Part shown: piece by piece, positions 27,116 through 36,660 of the stretch
How positions within the stretch are numbered: the first letter of the stretch is position 1
Layout of the letters: every line of letters begins with the position of its first letter
NCBI RefSeq assembly: GCF_000423125.1
Contig: NZ_AUHJ01000005.1
Span: 210,623-274,622, forward strand
Direction of reading: 5' to 3'
From: Haliea salexigens DSM 19537
GTDB lineage: Bacteria > Pseudomonadota > Gammaproteobacteria > Pseudomonadales > Halieaceae
DNA: 64,000 nt
Translations under genes and position numbers: made by a program
The notes under the pieces: model-generated
Seen by the model: the letters and a program-made list of their open reading frames with translations, nothing else
Database searches by the model: none
Told to the model about the DNA's origin: nothing

Positions 27116-27253
27116 CGTTTTTGTTGCAGTCCCCGCGATACGCCCTGCCTTTCCTGCCCCACGTGGACAGTCAAGAAAACTTCATCGCGCTGTCGCAGGA
27201 CTGCAATACCCACTGTGCAGAGTTGCCGGCAAACCCACCGTGGAGGCATGACC

Positions 27254-27451
27254 ATGCAGCAACAGACACGCCAGACGAACCTGACCCAGAAAGAACGGGA
27301 ACGCCGCGAAATTCAGCGCCAGATCGATAACTTCATCCAGCGCGGGGGCCGGATTAGCGTGATCGAACGAGCCGGGGAGCGCGCGTTTCCGGGTATGGCG
27401 TTCGCCTGGCAACAGGATCAGGACGATTCACTCAACCTGATCTACCCCTAG
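27254..27451 (+). CDS. Small SutA-like protein
   Basis: A 65-residue protein from the ATG at 27254, preceded by GGAGG 7 nt upstream (an ATG at 27248 is too close to this site). An Arg/Glu-rich coiled helix (QKERERREIQRQIDNFIQRGGRISVIERAG) carries the FxxRGGxIxxI element of Pseudomonas SutA, a small RNA-polymerase-associated regulator. The C-terminal 20 residues are hydrophobic/acidic. The family call is by short similarity only. It sits directly ahead of the acyltransferase gene, 11 bp away. Confidence 0.6.
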   Translation: MQQQTRQTNLTQKERERREIQRQIDNFIQRGGRISVIERAGERAFPGMAFAWQQDQDDSLNLIYP

Positions 27452-27462
27452 GGGCGAGGCAC

Positions 27463-29166
27463 ATGCTGGATATTCGCGAGATCCTGCAGGCGCGTTACCC
27501 GCGATTCGTGGCACGCCACCAGCGCATGGCACGCAGCCTCATGCGTTTTCTCGGCTACCTGTTTTATGAGTCGCGATTCGCCCAGTTCTCGCGAGATTTC
27601 CCCGGCCTTGAGGGCATGGCTTTCGTACACGGAGCGCTCGAATACTTCGACTTCGCGATCAATATAAGCCCCAGAGAGCGTTCCCGGATTCCCGCCAAAG
27701 GTCGGGTGGTGATTATCGCCAACCATCCACTGGGCTCACTGGATGGTCTCGCACTGCTGCAACAGGTCGGGCAGATCCGCAGCGACGTTAAGGTCGTCGC
27801 CAATGACCTGCTGACCGCCGTCAAACCGCTGGCTCCTCTGCTGCTGCCGGTGAACAACATGGGGGGGACAACGTCCAGAGAAAACCTCAAATGTATTCGT
27901 CGTCATCTGGCGAAGGAAGGCGCATTGATCATTTTCCCCGCCGGCGAGGTCTCCCGTTTCGGGGTCAAGGGTGTCAAGGATGGGGAGTGGCAACACGGCT
28001 TTGTCCGTATCGCCAATACAGCCCAAGCGCCTATCCTGCCCATCTATGTTGCCGGGCGGAATTCCGTGCTGTTCTACAGCCTCTCGTTTCTGTCCAGGCC
28101 ACTATCGACCCTGTGGCTGGTTCGCGAGATGTTTCATCAAGCGCACAATACCGTGGAAGCGCGCGTGGGAGCGCCGATTCCCTGGGAAAACTACCACACC
28201 GTGTCTACCTCGCCGCGTACACTGGCGGGCCAGTTTCGTCGACATGTGTATCGTCTGGCACGCAATGCGCCGCCCATCTTCCGCGGTGTGGAGGCCATTG
28301 CCGAACCCGAAAACCGGATGCTGCTGGAGCAGGAAGTAATTGCCAGCGAACTGCTCGGGTGCACTCCGGACGGCATGCAGATTCACTTGTGCAAAATGGA
28401 GCGAGCACCCTGCACGATGCGCGAAATCGGCCGTTTGCGTGAACTCGCCTTTCGAGCGGTGGGCGAAGGCTCGGGGCTACCGCGAGACATCGACAGGTTT
28501 GACCAGAACTACCTGCAGCTGGTGCTTTGGGACCCGGACAACCGAGAGATTGCCGGAGCCTATCGGTTGGGCCGTGTGCGCGAGCTCCTCGCCCTGGGTG
28601 GCAAGAGCGCGCTCTACACCCACGCCCTGTTCCGGCTTGGTGGCAGCATGGATCAGTACCTGCAACACGGTCTTGAGCTGGGGCGCAGCTTTGTGCAGGC
28701 ACAGTACCAGACCCGCCACAGCCTCGATTACCTCTGGCTGGGAATTGGCGCTTACCTGCGTCGCTACCCCGGCTGTCGCTACCTGTTCGGCGCCGCGTCC
28801 ATCAGCCCGCTGTACGGGGAGGTGGCAACCGCACAGATTTGCGGCTACTACGCCGCCTATTGCCGGAATGAGACGGTGGATGTGCGTCCGCGTCACCCCT
28901 ACCGCCCGGAGCATGAGTACTCGCCAAGCGGGAACGCTGAGCATGATTTCCGTGCACTGCGCGACGCACTGGCAGAAAACGGCCTGCAGGTCCCCACGCT
29001 GTTCAAGCACTACGCCAATGTGGCGGAACCCGGTGGCGTCGCCATGACCGCCTTCAATGTCGATGCCAGCTTCGGCAACTGCGTGGACGCTTTCGTCATG
29101 GTCGACCTGGAGCGGCTGAAGCCGCGCAAGAAGCAGCGCTACCTCCAGGCGCCGCCGATCCATTAG
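27463..29166 (+). CDS. OlsF-like bifunctional acyltransferase
   Basis: A 567-residue protein. The N-terminal half (about residues 75-260) is a PlsC-type acyltransferase with VIIANHPLGSLDG and the later IIFPAGEVSRFG. The C-terminal half (about 280-560) is a GNAT-fold hemolysin/OlsB-like N-acyltransferase (IAGAYRLGRV..., LELGRSFVQAQYQ, RYPGCRYLFGAASISPLYG). The combination matches OlsF, which makes acyloxyacyl-ornithine lipids by N-acylation then O-acylation. The product head group (ornithine, glutamine or other) cannot be told. The protein is cytosolic or membrane-associated. The SutA-like gene precedes it. Confidence 0.8.
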   Translation: MLDIREILQARYPRFVARHQRMARSLMRFLGYLFYESRFAQFSRDFPGLEGMAFVHGALEYFDFAINISPRERSRIPAKGRVVIIANHPLGSLDGLALLQQVGQIRSDVKVVANDLLTAVKPLAPLLLPVNNMGGTTSRENLKCIRRHLAKEGALIIFPAGEVSRFGVKGVKDGEWQHGFVRIANTAQAPILPIYVAGRNSVLFYSLSFLSRPLSTLWLVREMFHQAHNTVEARVGAPIPWENYHTVSTSPRTLAGQFRRHVYRLARNAPPIFRGVEAIAEPENRMLLEQEVIASELLGCTPDGMQIHLCKMERAPCTMREIGRLRELAFRAVGEGSGLPRDIDRFDQNYLQLVLWDPDNREIAGAYRLGRVRELLALGGKSALYTHALFRLGGSMDQYLQHGLELGRSFVQAQYQTRHSLDYLWLGIGAYLRRYPGCRYLFGAASISPLYGEVATAQICGYYAAYCRNETVDVRPRHPYRPEHEYSPSGNAEHDFRALRDALAENGLQVPTLFKHYANVAEPGGVAMTAFNVDASFGNCVDAFVMVDLERLKPRKKQRYLQAPPIH

Positions 29167-29191
29167 CCCTCAGGCACTGCCGCTACAACCC

Positions 29192-30214
29192 TCATGACGA
29201 CAACATCCATTTACCGTTGCGACGTGCCAGCCAGTCCTGCAGGGCCTCGGGAGCATACTCACTCCGGGCGTGGCGTTCGCGAACGGATGGGTGTAGAACC
29301 GCGTCGTCCGGGATACGCCGGTTGTACCGACCCAGGGCGCGCCAGAAGCGCTGGTAAGAGCGGTGTGCGGCAGCTGAGCTATCCAGGTCATTACCATCCA
29401 GCAGATGTGTTTCCAGTCCCAGACCAGCGCGTTCGGCCTCACGCGCCATCCAGTTGAGCGGTATATCGCTCAAGCGCTTGCCCGCGCGGTCGACGCCATA
29501 GCCTCCGCCAACGTCACCGTGCACCCCGGCAAACCACACCTGCTGCATATCGGCACTCTCAGTGGGTGCCCACAGGGTCGGCTCAAAGTCGCTGCGTTCC
29601 TCGTCAATGGAGACCGCATGCCGGGCCACGCGAACGTTGCTGCCCAACACCGGGTCATAAAACAGATCCTTTTCCCCGGCAAAGGCCAGCACGCGCGTTG
29701 GAATACCCAACGCACCCACCGTATCCCACACGCCGATAAAGTCGACCTCGGCGCGCTGCCCGCCCACCGCGAACGCCTGTCGCCACTGCTCTGATGTCGG
29801 TGACCCGGGCGGCGCATTGCGCTGTTTGTACAAGGTAAAGGCTTCGGGTATGCGCGACGCCTCCGCGCGGCGCAGCACCCCACAGTTATTCAGCATGCCG
29901 GCCAGACAGCGCACCGTGTAGGCGCCGCGGCTGAAGCCAAACAGGAACAGGCGATCTCCCGGATCGTAGTTCTGTACGATAAAGCGATAGCCATCCTGGA
30001 TATTCTTGGTCATCCCAAGACCGCTTACACCGCCCGCGGCCTGGGCGTAATAGGAGCCGACCCCCCAGTCATAGAACACAACCTGCTTGCAGCCACTCGC
30101 CGCGCGGGGGCTGATGGCGCGGGCCATGCGCAGTACGTTGGTGGGGCTTTCATCTTCGGGGTCGTTCCACGTGCCATCGGCACAAATCACGATGTGTTTG
30201 CCATCCGCAGCCAT
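29192..30214 (-). CDS. DUF2235 alpha/beta hydrolase
   Basis: About 340 residues from the ATG at 30214 (MAADGKHIVICADGTW). The DUF2235 signatures CADGTWND, YDWGVGS and the nucleophile elbow FGFSRGAYTVR (Ser in GFSRG) are all visible; VWFAGVHGDVGGGY supplies a histidine/aspartate. DUF2235 domains include type VI secretion phospholipase effectors such as Tle1-related proteins. Here no VgrG, PAAR or immunity gene is adjacent, so a housekeeping lipase or thioesterase role is as likely. It is convergent with the acyltransferase. Confidence 0.85.
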   Translation of the reverse strand: MAADGKHIVICADGTWNDPEDESPTNVLRMARAISPRAASGCKQVVFYDWGVGSYYAQAAGGVSGLGMTKNIQDGYRFIVQNYDPGDRLFLFGFSRGAYTVRCLAGMLNNCGVLRRAEASRIPEAFTLYKQRNAPPGSPTSEQWRQAFAVGGQRAEVDFIGVWDTVGALGIPTRVLAFAGEKDLFYDPVLGSNVRVARHAVSIDEERSDFEPTLWAPTESADMQQVWFAGVHGDVGGGYGVDRAGKRLSDIPLNWMAREAERAGLGLETHLLDGNDLDSSAAAHRSYQRFWRALGRYNRRIPDDAVLHPSVRERHARSEYAPEALQDWLARRNGKWMLSS

Positions 30215-30378
30215 ACCGCCCCCTCGTCGACCGGTTGTGGGTGATCTTGCAGTGTACACCCGCTTTGGTTATAACCGGGCAGAGCCTTGCTCCCAATCGA
30301 TGTTTGCGAGGCCTTTGGCAGTCTGTTTAGATGGAACCGTGCCCCCCAGGCACAAGGTTCCAACAGGAGGCAGTATTG

Positions 30379-30582
30379 ATGAGAAGACAGAAACGCGACA
30401 TGAATTCCCGGGCGTATGACCGCGGCTACCAGGCCGGAGTAACGGGCCGCAGTATCGATTTTTGTCCGCACGCCAACGAGGAGCATCGCCAACAGTGGGT
30501 ATCGGGCTGGCGAGAAGGTCGTGTCGACCAATGGGACGGCCTGACCGGCGTGTCAGGCGTTCATAAACTCCGCGTCAGCTGA
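30379..30582 (+). CDS. rmf: Ribosome modulation factor
   Basis: A 67-residue protein. MRRQKRD..RAYDRGYQAGVTGRS..CPH and QQWVSGWREGR correspond directly to E. coli RMF (MKRQKRD..RGYQAGIAGRS..CPY.. QWLGGWRE). RMF binds the 30S subunit and dimerises 70S ribosomes to 100S in stationary phase. The start ATG 30379 has AGGAGG 8 nt upstream. It is monocistronic and convergent with GDH (51-bp gap). Confidence 0.92.
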   Translation: MRRQKRDMNSRAYDRGYQAGVTGRSIDFCPHANEEHRQQWVSGWREGRVDQWDGLTGVSGVHKLRVS

Positions 30583-30634
30583 GACGCCATACCGCGCCGG
30601 AAGGTCACACACGGCCTTCTGGCGCCTGCCTCGC

Positions 30635-33600
30635 TCAGGTGCGCAGGCTGCTCTGAGCCAGATCCAGCAACTCCCGTACCGCGACAGCAAACATCGCAAA
30701 GTCCGGCGAATCGGTTGTGTGGAGTTCGGTGACCATATCCTGCCAGCGGGACAGCAGCGCCGCCTGCTGCTCCTCCCAGGTCTGCAGGCAGCCGTCCAGT
30801 GAACCGTCCGCAGTCAGGTAGCGCAAGGCACCTACCGCCAATGTTCGCTGTTGCCACTCGAGGTCCTCGAGGTAGGTGTCGCGGGCCAGCGCCTGCCACT
30901 CATTCTCGACCTTGCTCGCCAGAATCTGCCCGCTGAACCAGTCCAGCTGCAGCCGTTCGCCCATTTCGAAATAGAGCTCAGCCACATGCATTAGAGGCGC
31001 TTCCGTCTCGCGCGCGGCCTGCACAATGCCCAGCGCCGTGTAACCCTGCAGCGCCCCCGCCACCGCTTCCGCCAGTGAGGCGTCAACTCCCGCCTGCTGC
31101 CAATGCTCCGACATGGCGCGGTATTGCTCCGCCGCCCGGCCACGCAGCATTGTCGGCAGCGCTTCGCGCAACTGCGCGACGCCCTCGGCAAACTCGGCGA
31201 TGGCCCGTGTCGGCGCCATCTCATGACGCCGGTTGCGCAGTAGCCAGCGGCTGGCGCGCCGCACCAGGCGCATGAGGCAATGCATCATGGTCTGTTGAAC
31301 CGCGGCGTCTACGGTGTAATCCAATGCCTCCACACGCGCCCACAACTCATCCACCGCATAGATATGCATGACCGCGGTGTACGCCCTGGCCACGTCGGCC
31401 ACCGGTGCGCCGGTCGCTTTGCGTTGGCGCGGCACAAAATTGAAACCCAGTCGGTTGACGATATCGTTGGCAACCTGGGTACACATGATCTCCCGGCGCA
31501 GGCCGTGTTCGGCCACCTCTTCCGGGTAGCGCTCCAGCAGTTGTGGCGGGAAGGCCGTCGTTACCGCCGCGGCCAGGTGTGGATCCAACCCCAGGTCGGA
31601 CGCAATCAATTCCTCTTTCAAAATGGCCTTGCTGTACGACACCAACACCGCCAACTCCGGCCGCGTGAGACCCTGCCCCTGCACCCGCCGGTCCGCGAGG
31701 TCCTGGTCCGAGGGGATAAACTCCAGCTGGCGATTGAGCTTGCCAGCGGCCTCGAGGTTGCTGATATAGCGCCGATACTCACCGCTGCGCTCCTGGACCT
31801 CTGCTTCTGCCAGGCTGATCGCCTGGGTTTGTCGGTAGTTGTTCTGCAGCACCAGTGCAGCCACGCTGTCAGTCATGTCTTCCAGCAGCACATTGCGCTG
31901 CTTGCCGGTAAGATCGCCGCGTTCTACCACCGCGTTCAGCAAAATCTTGATATTGACCTCGTGGTCGGAGCAGTCCACGCCGCCGGCGTTGTCGATAAAG
32001 TCGGTGTTGGAACGTCCTCCCGCCAGGCCGTACTCAACACGTGCCAGTTGACTCATGCCGAGGTTCCCGCCCTCGCCGATGACGCGACAGCGCAGTTCAT
32101 TGGCGTTGATGCGCAGGGCATCATTGGATTTGTCGCCAACATCCGTGTGTGACTCGCTGCTGGCCTTGATGTAGGTGCCGATGCCACCATTCCAGAGTAG
32201 GTCCACCTCTGCCCGCAATAGGTGTGATATCAGCTCATTGGGGGGCAGCCGATCGGCGTCGATCGCAAACCTCGCCTGCATCGCGGGGGATATGGCAATC
32301 GACTTGGAACTGCGCTCAAACACCCCGCCGCCGGCGGAGATAAGCGTTGTATCGTAGTCCGCCCAGCTCGAACGCGGCAGCGCAAACAGGCGCTGGCGCT
32401 CGGCAAAGCTGACCGCCGCAACCGGTTCCGGGTCTATGAATATGTGCTGGTGATTGAAGGCCGCGACCAGTCGTATGTGGGGCGACAACAGCATGCCATT
32501 GCCGAAAACATCACCGGCCATGTCACCGATCCCGACCACGGTAAAATCGGTCTGCTGGACGTCGATGCCCAGCTCACGGAAATGCCGCTGCACCGACACC
32601 CAGGCGCCGCGCGCGGTGATGGCCATTTTCTTGTGATCATAGCCGGCACTACCCCCGGAGGCGAACGCGTCGCCCAGCCAGAAACCGTATTCACGTGCCA
32701 GTCCATTGGCGATATCAGAGAACGTCGCCGTGCCCTTGTCGGCCGCGACCACCAGGTAGGGGTCTTCATCGTCCTTGGCGACCACCAGCGCGGGGCGCAG
32801 GATGCCGCCCTCACCGCGATTGTCGGTGATGTCCAGCAGCCCGCGGATGAACGTCTGATAACAGGCTATGCCTTCAGCCTGCACTTCGTCGCGCGACATG
32901 CCCGGCGTCAGGCACTTGGCCACAAAACCGCCTTTCGCCCCCACCGGCACGATAACGGCATTTTTCACCTGCTGCGCCTTCACCAGCCCGAGCACTTCCG
33001 TACGGAAGTCCTCCAGGCGGTCGGACCAGCGCAACCCGCCCCGGGCCACCTTGCCGCCGCGCAGGTGCACACCCTCCACTCGGGGTGAGTACACATAGAT
33101 TTCGTAGAGCGGCACCGGGCGCGGCACATCAGGTATGTCGCGCGGGCTCAATTTGAACGAGAAATACGGTTTGAACTTGCCGTCGCTTCCCGGCTGGAAG
33201 AAGTTGGTGCGCAACGTCGCCTTGATCACCTTCACATACTGGCGAATGATGCGGTCCTGACCGAGATTCTGCACCTCCTCCAGAGCCGCCAGTACGCGCT
33301 CTTCCACCACCTGTTCGCGCTGGCTGCGCCAGTCGTCATCACCATCGAACACAGGGGAAAAGCGCGTCAGGAACAACTCGACCAGACCGGCGGTAATCTG
33401 CAGGTGGTCCGCCATGGTTTCGGCAATGTATTCGACACTGTAAGGGAACTGCACCTGGCGCAGGTAGCGTGCGTAGGCGCGCAGCAAGGCAATTTCCCGC
33501 CAGCTCAGACGGGTTCCCAGCAACAGGCGATTGAACGAATCACTTTCTGCCTCACCAAACCAGATGCGGGCAAAGGCATCCTCGAACTCGTCGCGCACCT

Positions 33601-35479
33601 GCTCCAGATCGATATTGTCAGACAGCGAATAACTGAGGCTGAATTCCTGTATCCAGAAGCGCGTGTCATCCGCCGCACGGATGCCATAGGGGCGTTCGGT
33701 CATGACGCGCAGGCCAAGGTTCTCGAGAATCGGCAGCACATCCGACAGGGGTAGCGATTCACCCCTGTGATACAGCCGCAGACGCAAGCGGTCTTCCTCC
33801 TCCTCCAGCTTGCGCGACAGGCTCATGCCCAGCTTCTGTCCCGCGCGCAAGTTGAGCAGGTGCTTGACATCCAGCACGGCGACCCGCGGGTCGAAATCGT
33901 CCCGGTAGCCTGGAGGGAAGCCGGGGCCCAGTTCGCGTGCGTACTGCTCGCCGTTTTCCTCGCCGAACTCCTCGATCAGGCGCAGCCGCAGCCGGTCTTC
34001 CCATGCCAGTGTTGCCTGCACGATCTGCTCCTCAATTTCGTTGACGTCCCAGGACCGGTTCACTGCGGGGTCGACCCGCAACACGAAGTGGCAACGCACC
34101 AGCACGGATTCGGAAAAGTAGGTGGTGAACTCCGACTCCTCAGCGCCCAACGCGCGACAGAGGATCTCCTGCATCACGCAACGCTGCTGAGTGCTGTAGC
34201 GGTCACGCGGCATGTAGACGAGACAGCTGAAGAACTTCCCGTGCACGTCGCGACGCACGAAAAGCCGGGTTTGACGACGCTCCTGTATGCGATTGACCGC
34301 AAGCACTGTATTGCGCAGCTCTTTCACATTGGACTGGAACAGCTCGTCACGCGGAAACAGCTCCAGTACACGAGCGAGCTCACGGCCATCGTGCTCGCGG
34401 GGATCAAGGCCCGAGCCCTCAACCACCTGTGCGACCTTACGGCGCAGGATCGGGATAAGAGCCGGGTTCATGGTGTAGACAGCCGCTGTGTACAAGCCGA
34501 TGAACCGATGCTGACCTGCAACATCGCCCGCCGCATCGTAGACCTTGATTTCGATGTAGTCTGGATACGCCTGACGATGCACGCGGGAGCGCAGCCCCGA
34601 CTTGGCAAAGCTCAGCTGACGCCTGCGCAGTTCATCGGGGGACATGGCGTGCAGGTCGGCATGAAGGTCCTGCGCTCCGCGTGTGTCGCGCTGGCGAAGA
34701 ATACCAAGCCTCGCGGCCGGATCTTCTGCCACGCGGTAATCCGGCCCCTCGCGGGTGACCTGCAGATATTCGTAGCCGAGGAACGTTACACGGTCCTGCT
34801 GCAGCCAGTCGAGAAATGCCAGCGCTTCTGCGCGGTTCTCCTCGTCGGGGCCGGCATTGGCACTGACCGCTTCGCGCGCCTGCTGCAAGCAATCACGCAT
34901 GGCGGCAAAGTCGTCCACGACCAACGCCACCTCGCGCAGAATGTCACGCAGGGTATCGTGCAGCTCTCCCAGCTGCTCGGGGCGGGAGTGACGGCCGATC
35001 TCGAAGAACAGCAGGCTTTCGTTGGACACCTGCCGCGCGTCCTCGGGCAGTGCGCCCAGCACGGCTTGCAACTCGCCGGCGGGACTGCGCGCCACCAGCA
35101 GGTTACAACTGGCAAGCGCGTGAATGCGAATATTGCGCTGGTTCAGCTCGCCGCGGACCGAGGCCGTGCAGAACGGCAGGTCGCGGCACAGTACGGCGAT
35201 GACCGTGCTTTTGCTCTCCCAGCCATGATCCTCCAGGCTGGGATTGAAAATGCGCACCTTCGGCTCCGGCGCATCCCACTCGCTCATGAAGTGCAGCAGG
35301 CTGTAGAGCGAACCATAGAGGTCATCGATGGAGCGATGGCGCAGATCTTCTGCCGGATAGCGGGTAAAGAAGTCGTCCGCGAGTTCGTGCAGCGAGGCCC
35401 GGTCGCCCTCCGCCGCGCGGGCATCTATACATGCCGCGAGATCCTTGAGCAGGTTTTTCTTGAACTCGTCCCACGCCAT
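30635..35479 (-). CDS. gdhB: Large NAD-specific glutamate dehydrogenase
   Basis: About 1614 residues from the ATG at 35479 (MAWDEFKKNLL). This is the 180-kDa class of NAD-dependent glutamate dehydrogenase, known from Pseudomonas and Streptomyces. The N-terminal ~700 residues contain ACT-like regulatory regions. The catalytic part follows, with GGLRWSDRLEDFRTEVLGLVKAQQVKNAVIVPVGAKGGFV and then VVGIGDMAGDVFGNGML. The C-terminal helical domain follows. It converts glutamate to 2-oxoglutarate and ammonium, typically in amino-acid catabolism. It stands alone, convergent with RMF and divergent from the MoxR operon. Confidence 0.94.
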   Translation of the reverse strand: MAWDEFKKNLLKDLAACIDARAAEGDRASLHELADDFFTRYPAEDLRHRSIDDLYGSLYSLLHFMSEWDAPEPKVRIFNPSLEDHGWESKSTVIAVLCRDLPFCTASVRGELNQRNIRIHALASCNLLVARSPAGELQAVLGALPEDARQVSNESLLFFEIGRHSRPEQLGELHDTLRDILREVALVVDDFAAMRDCLQQAREAVSANAGPDEENRAEALAFLDWLQQDRVTFLGYEYLQVTREGPDYRVAEDPAARLGILRQRDTRGAQDLHADLHAMSPDELRRRQLSFAKSGLRSRVHRQAYPDYIEIKVYDAAGDVAGQHRFIGLYTAAVYTMNPALIPILRRKVAQVVEGSGLDPREHDGRELARVLELFPRDELFQSNVKELRNTVLAVNRIQERRQTRLFVRRDVHGKFFSCLVYMPRDRYSTQQRCVMQEILCRALGAEESEFTTYFSESVLVRCHFVLRVDPAVNRSWDVNEIEEQIVQATLAWEDRLRLRLIEEFGEENGEQYARELGPGFPPGYRDDFDPRVAVLDVKHLLNLRAGQKLGMSLSRKLEEEEDRLRLRLYHRGESLPLSDVLPILENLGLRVMTERPYGIRAADDTRFWIQEFSLSYSLSDNIDLEQVRDEFEDAFARIWFGEAESDSFNRLLLGTRLSWREIALLRAYARYLRQVQFPYSVEYIAETMADHLQITAGLVELFLTRFSPVFDGDDDWRSQREQVVEERVLAALEEVQNLGQDRIIRQYVKVIKATLRTNFFQPGSDGKFKPYFSFKLSPRDIPDVPRPVPLYEIYVYSPRVEGVHLRGGKVARGGLRWSDRLEDFRTEVLGLVKAQQVKNAVIVPVGAKGGFVAKCLTPGMSRDEVQAEGIACYQTFIRGLLDITDNRGEGGILRPALVVAKDDEDPYLVVAADKGTATFSDIANGLAREYGFWLGDAFASGGSAGYDHKKMAITARGAWVSVQRHFRELGIDVQQTDFTVVGIGDMAGDVFGNGMLLSPHIRLVAAFNHQHIFIDPEPVAAVSFAERQRLFALPRSSWADYDTTLISAGGGVFERSSKSIAISPAMQARFAIDADRLPPNELISHLLRAEVDLLWNGGIGTYIKASSESHTDVGDKSNDALRINANELRCRVIGEGGNLGMSQLARVEYGLAGGRSNTDFIDNAGGVDCSDHEVNIKILLNAVVERGDLTGKQRNVLLEDMTDSVAALVLQNNYRQTQAISLAEAEVQERSGEYRRYISNLEAAGKLNRQLEFIPSDQDLADRRVQGQGLTRPELAVLVSYSKAILKEELIASDLGLDPHLAAAVTTAFPPQLLERYPEEVAEHGLRREIMCTQVANDIVNRLGFNFVPRQRKATGAPVADVARAYTAVMHIYAVDELWARVEALDYTVDAAVQQTMMHCLMRLVRRASRWLLRNRRHEMAPTRAIAEFAEGVAQLREALPTMLRGRAAEQYRAMSEHWQQAGVDASLAEAVAGALQGYTALGIVQAARETEAPLMHVAELYFEMGERLQLDWFSGQILASKVENEWQALARDTYLEDLEWQQRTLAVGALRYLTADGSLDGCLQTWEEQQAALLSRWQDMVTELHTTDSPDFAMFAVAVRELLDLAQSSLRT

Positions 35480-35699
35480 ACTGCCATGCTCCCGCGCCCT
35501 TGAGGGCCCAGTTTCCAATGTCTTATGTGCATGCAGTCTACCGCAATGGCGGCCGGGACGTGACGGCTGCAGAGGGAACTTTTACACAAGCGCCGGGCTC
35601 AAAGGGCTGCATCCGTGGGATGCGTGAAGAAACCCGGGGTATTGGCTACAATATGCCCCCGCTGCAAATGCGATCTGTGTCGTCAAATAAGGAGACTGC

Positions 35700-36656
35700 G
35701 TGCCTAGCGCTGAACTGAGAACGCTGGAAAGCTGGCTGAGTGGCCAGATTATCGGACAATCCCACCTGGTCGAACGGCTTATCATCGCTCTCCTGGCCGA
35801 TGGTCACCTGCTGGTGGAAGGCGCGCCGGGGCTGGCCAAAACCCGCGCCATCAAGGCGCTGGCCGACGGCATCGAGGGCAGTTTCCACCGCATTCAGTTC
35901 ACCCCGGACCTGCTGCCCGGCGATATCACCGGCACCGAGATCTACCGACCGCAGGAGGGCAGCTTTCACTTCCAGCGCGGCCCGGTTTTCCACAACATGG
36001 TGTTGGCAGACGAAGTCAACCGCGCGCCGGCGAAAGTGCAGTCGGCGCTGCTGGAAGCCATGGCCGAGCGCCAGGTGAGTGTGGGGGCAGAAACCTGGCC
36101 GCTGCCCGAGTTGTTTCTGGTCATGGCGACCCAGAATCCGATCGAGCAGGAGGGGACCTATCCCCTGCCCGAGGCGCAGCTGGACCGCTTTCTCATGCAC
36201 GTCAAAGTCGGCTACCCCGATGCTGCGGCGGAGGCGGAAATTCTGCGGCTCACCCGCGCCGAGGCCCGCAGCGGCGGCGCTGCCTCGCCCGCTCCACTGG
36301 CGCAGAAAACCGTGTTCGACGCACGCAGTGAAGCGCTGGGACTGCATATGGCCGATGTCGTGGAGCACTATATCGTGCAACTGGTGATGGCCACACGGCA
36401 ACCGGCCGCCTATGACGAGCGTCTGGGAAACTGGATCGAATACGGTGCCAGCCCACGCGCCACCATCGCTCTCGACCGCTGCGCACGGGCACATGCCTGG
36501 CTGCGCGGGCATGATTTTGTCAGCCCGGATGATGTGCAGGCGATTGCCGCGGATGTCCTGCGCCACCGCCTCATCCTGAGCTTCGAAGCGGAAGCCAATG
36601 GCATCACCCCGGATCACGTTATCGACGAGCTGCTGACCCTCGTCCCCACGGCCTAG
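35700..36656 (+). CDS. MoxR-family AAA+ ATPase
   Basis: A 318-residue protein starting at GTG 35700, with AAGGAG upstream. The AAA+ core has Walker A GAPGLAKT (about residues 41-48), Walker B VLADEVNRAP and sensor MATQNPIEQEGTYPLPEAQLDRF. The C-terminal lid is helical. MoxR ATPases act as chaperones that insert cofactors or assemble complexes together with VWA-domain proteins. It is the first gene of a plus-strand operon through BatD, with gaps of 4 bp or overlaps. Cytosolic. Confidence 0.93.
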   Translation: MPSAELRTLESWLSGQIIGQSHLVERLIIALLADGHLLVEGAPGLAKTRAIKALADGIEGSFHRIQFTPDLLPGDITGTEIYRPQEGSFHFQRGPVFHNMVLADEVNRAPAKVQSALLEAMAERQVSVGAETWPLPELFLVMATQNPIEQEGTYPLPEAQLDRFLMHVKVGYPDAAAEAEILRLTRAEARSGGAASPAPLAQKTVFDARSEALGLHMADVVEHYIVQLVMATRQPAAYDERLGNWIEYGASPRATIALDRCARAHAWLRGHDFVSPDDVQAIAADVLRHRLILSFEAEANGITPDHVIDELLTLVPTA

Positions 36657-36660
36657 GAAT

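Noticed and set aside
33767..35503. Long plus-strand open frame (578 codons) opposite glutamate dehydrogenase
   Set aside because: It is the antisense shadow of a strongly conserved gene in high-GC DNA and has no recognisable protein motifs.
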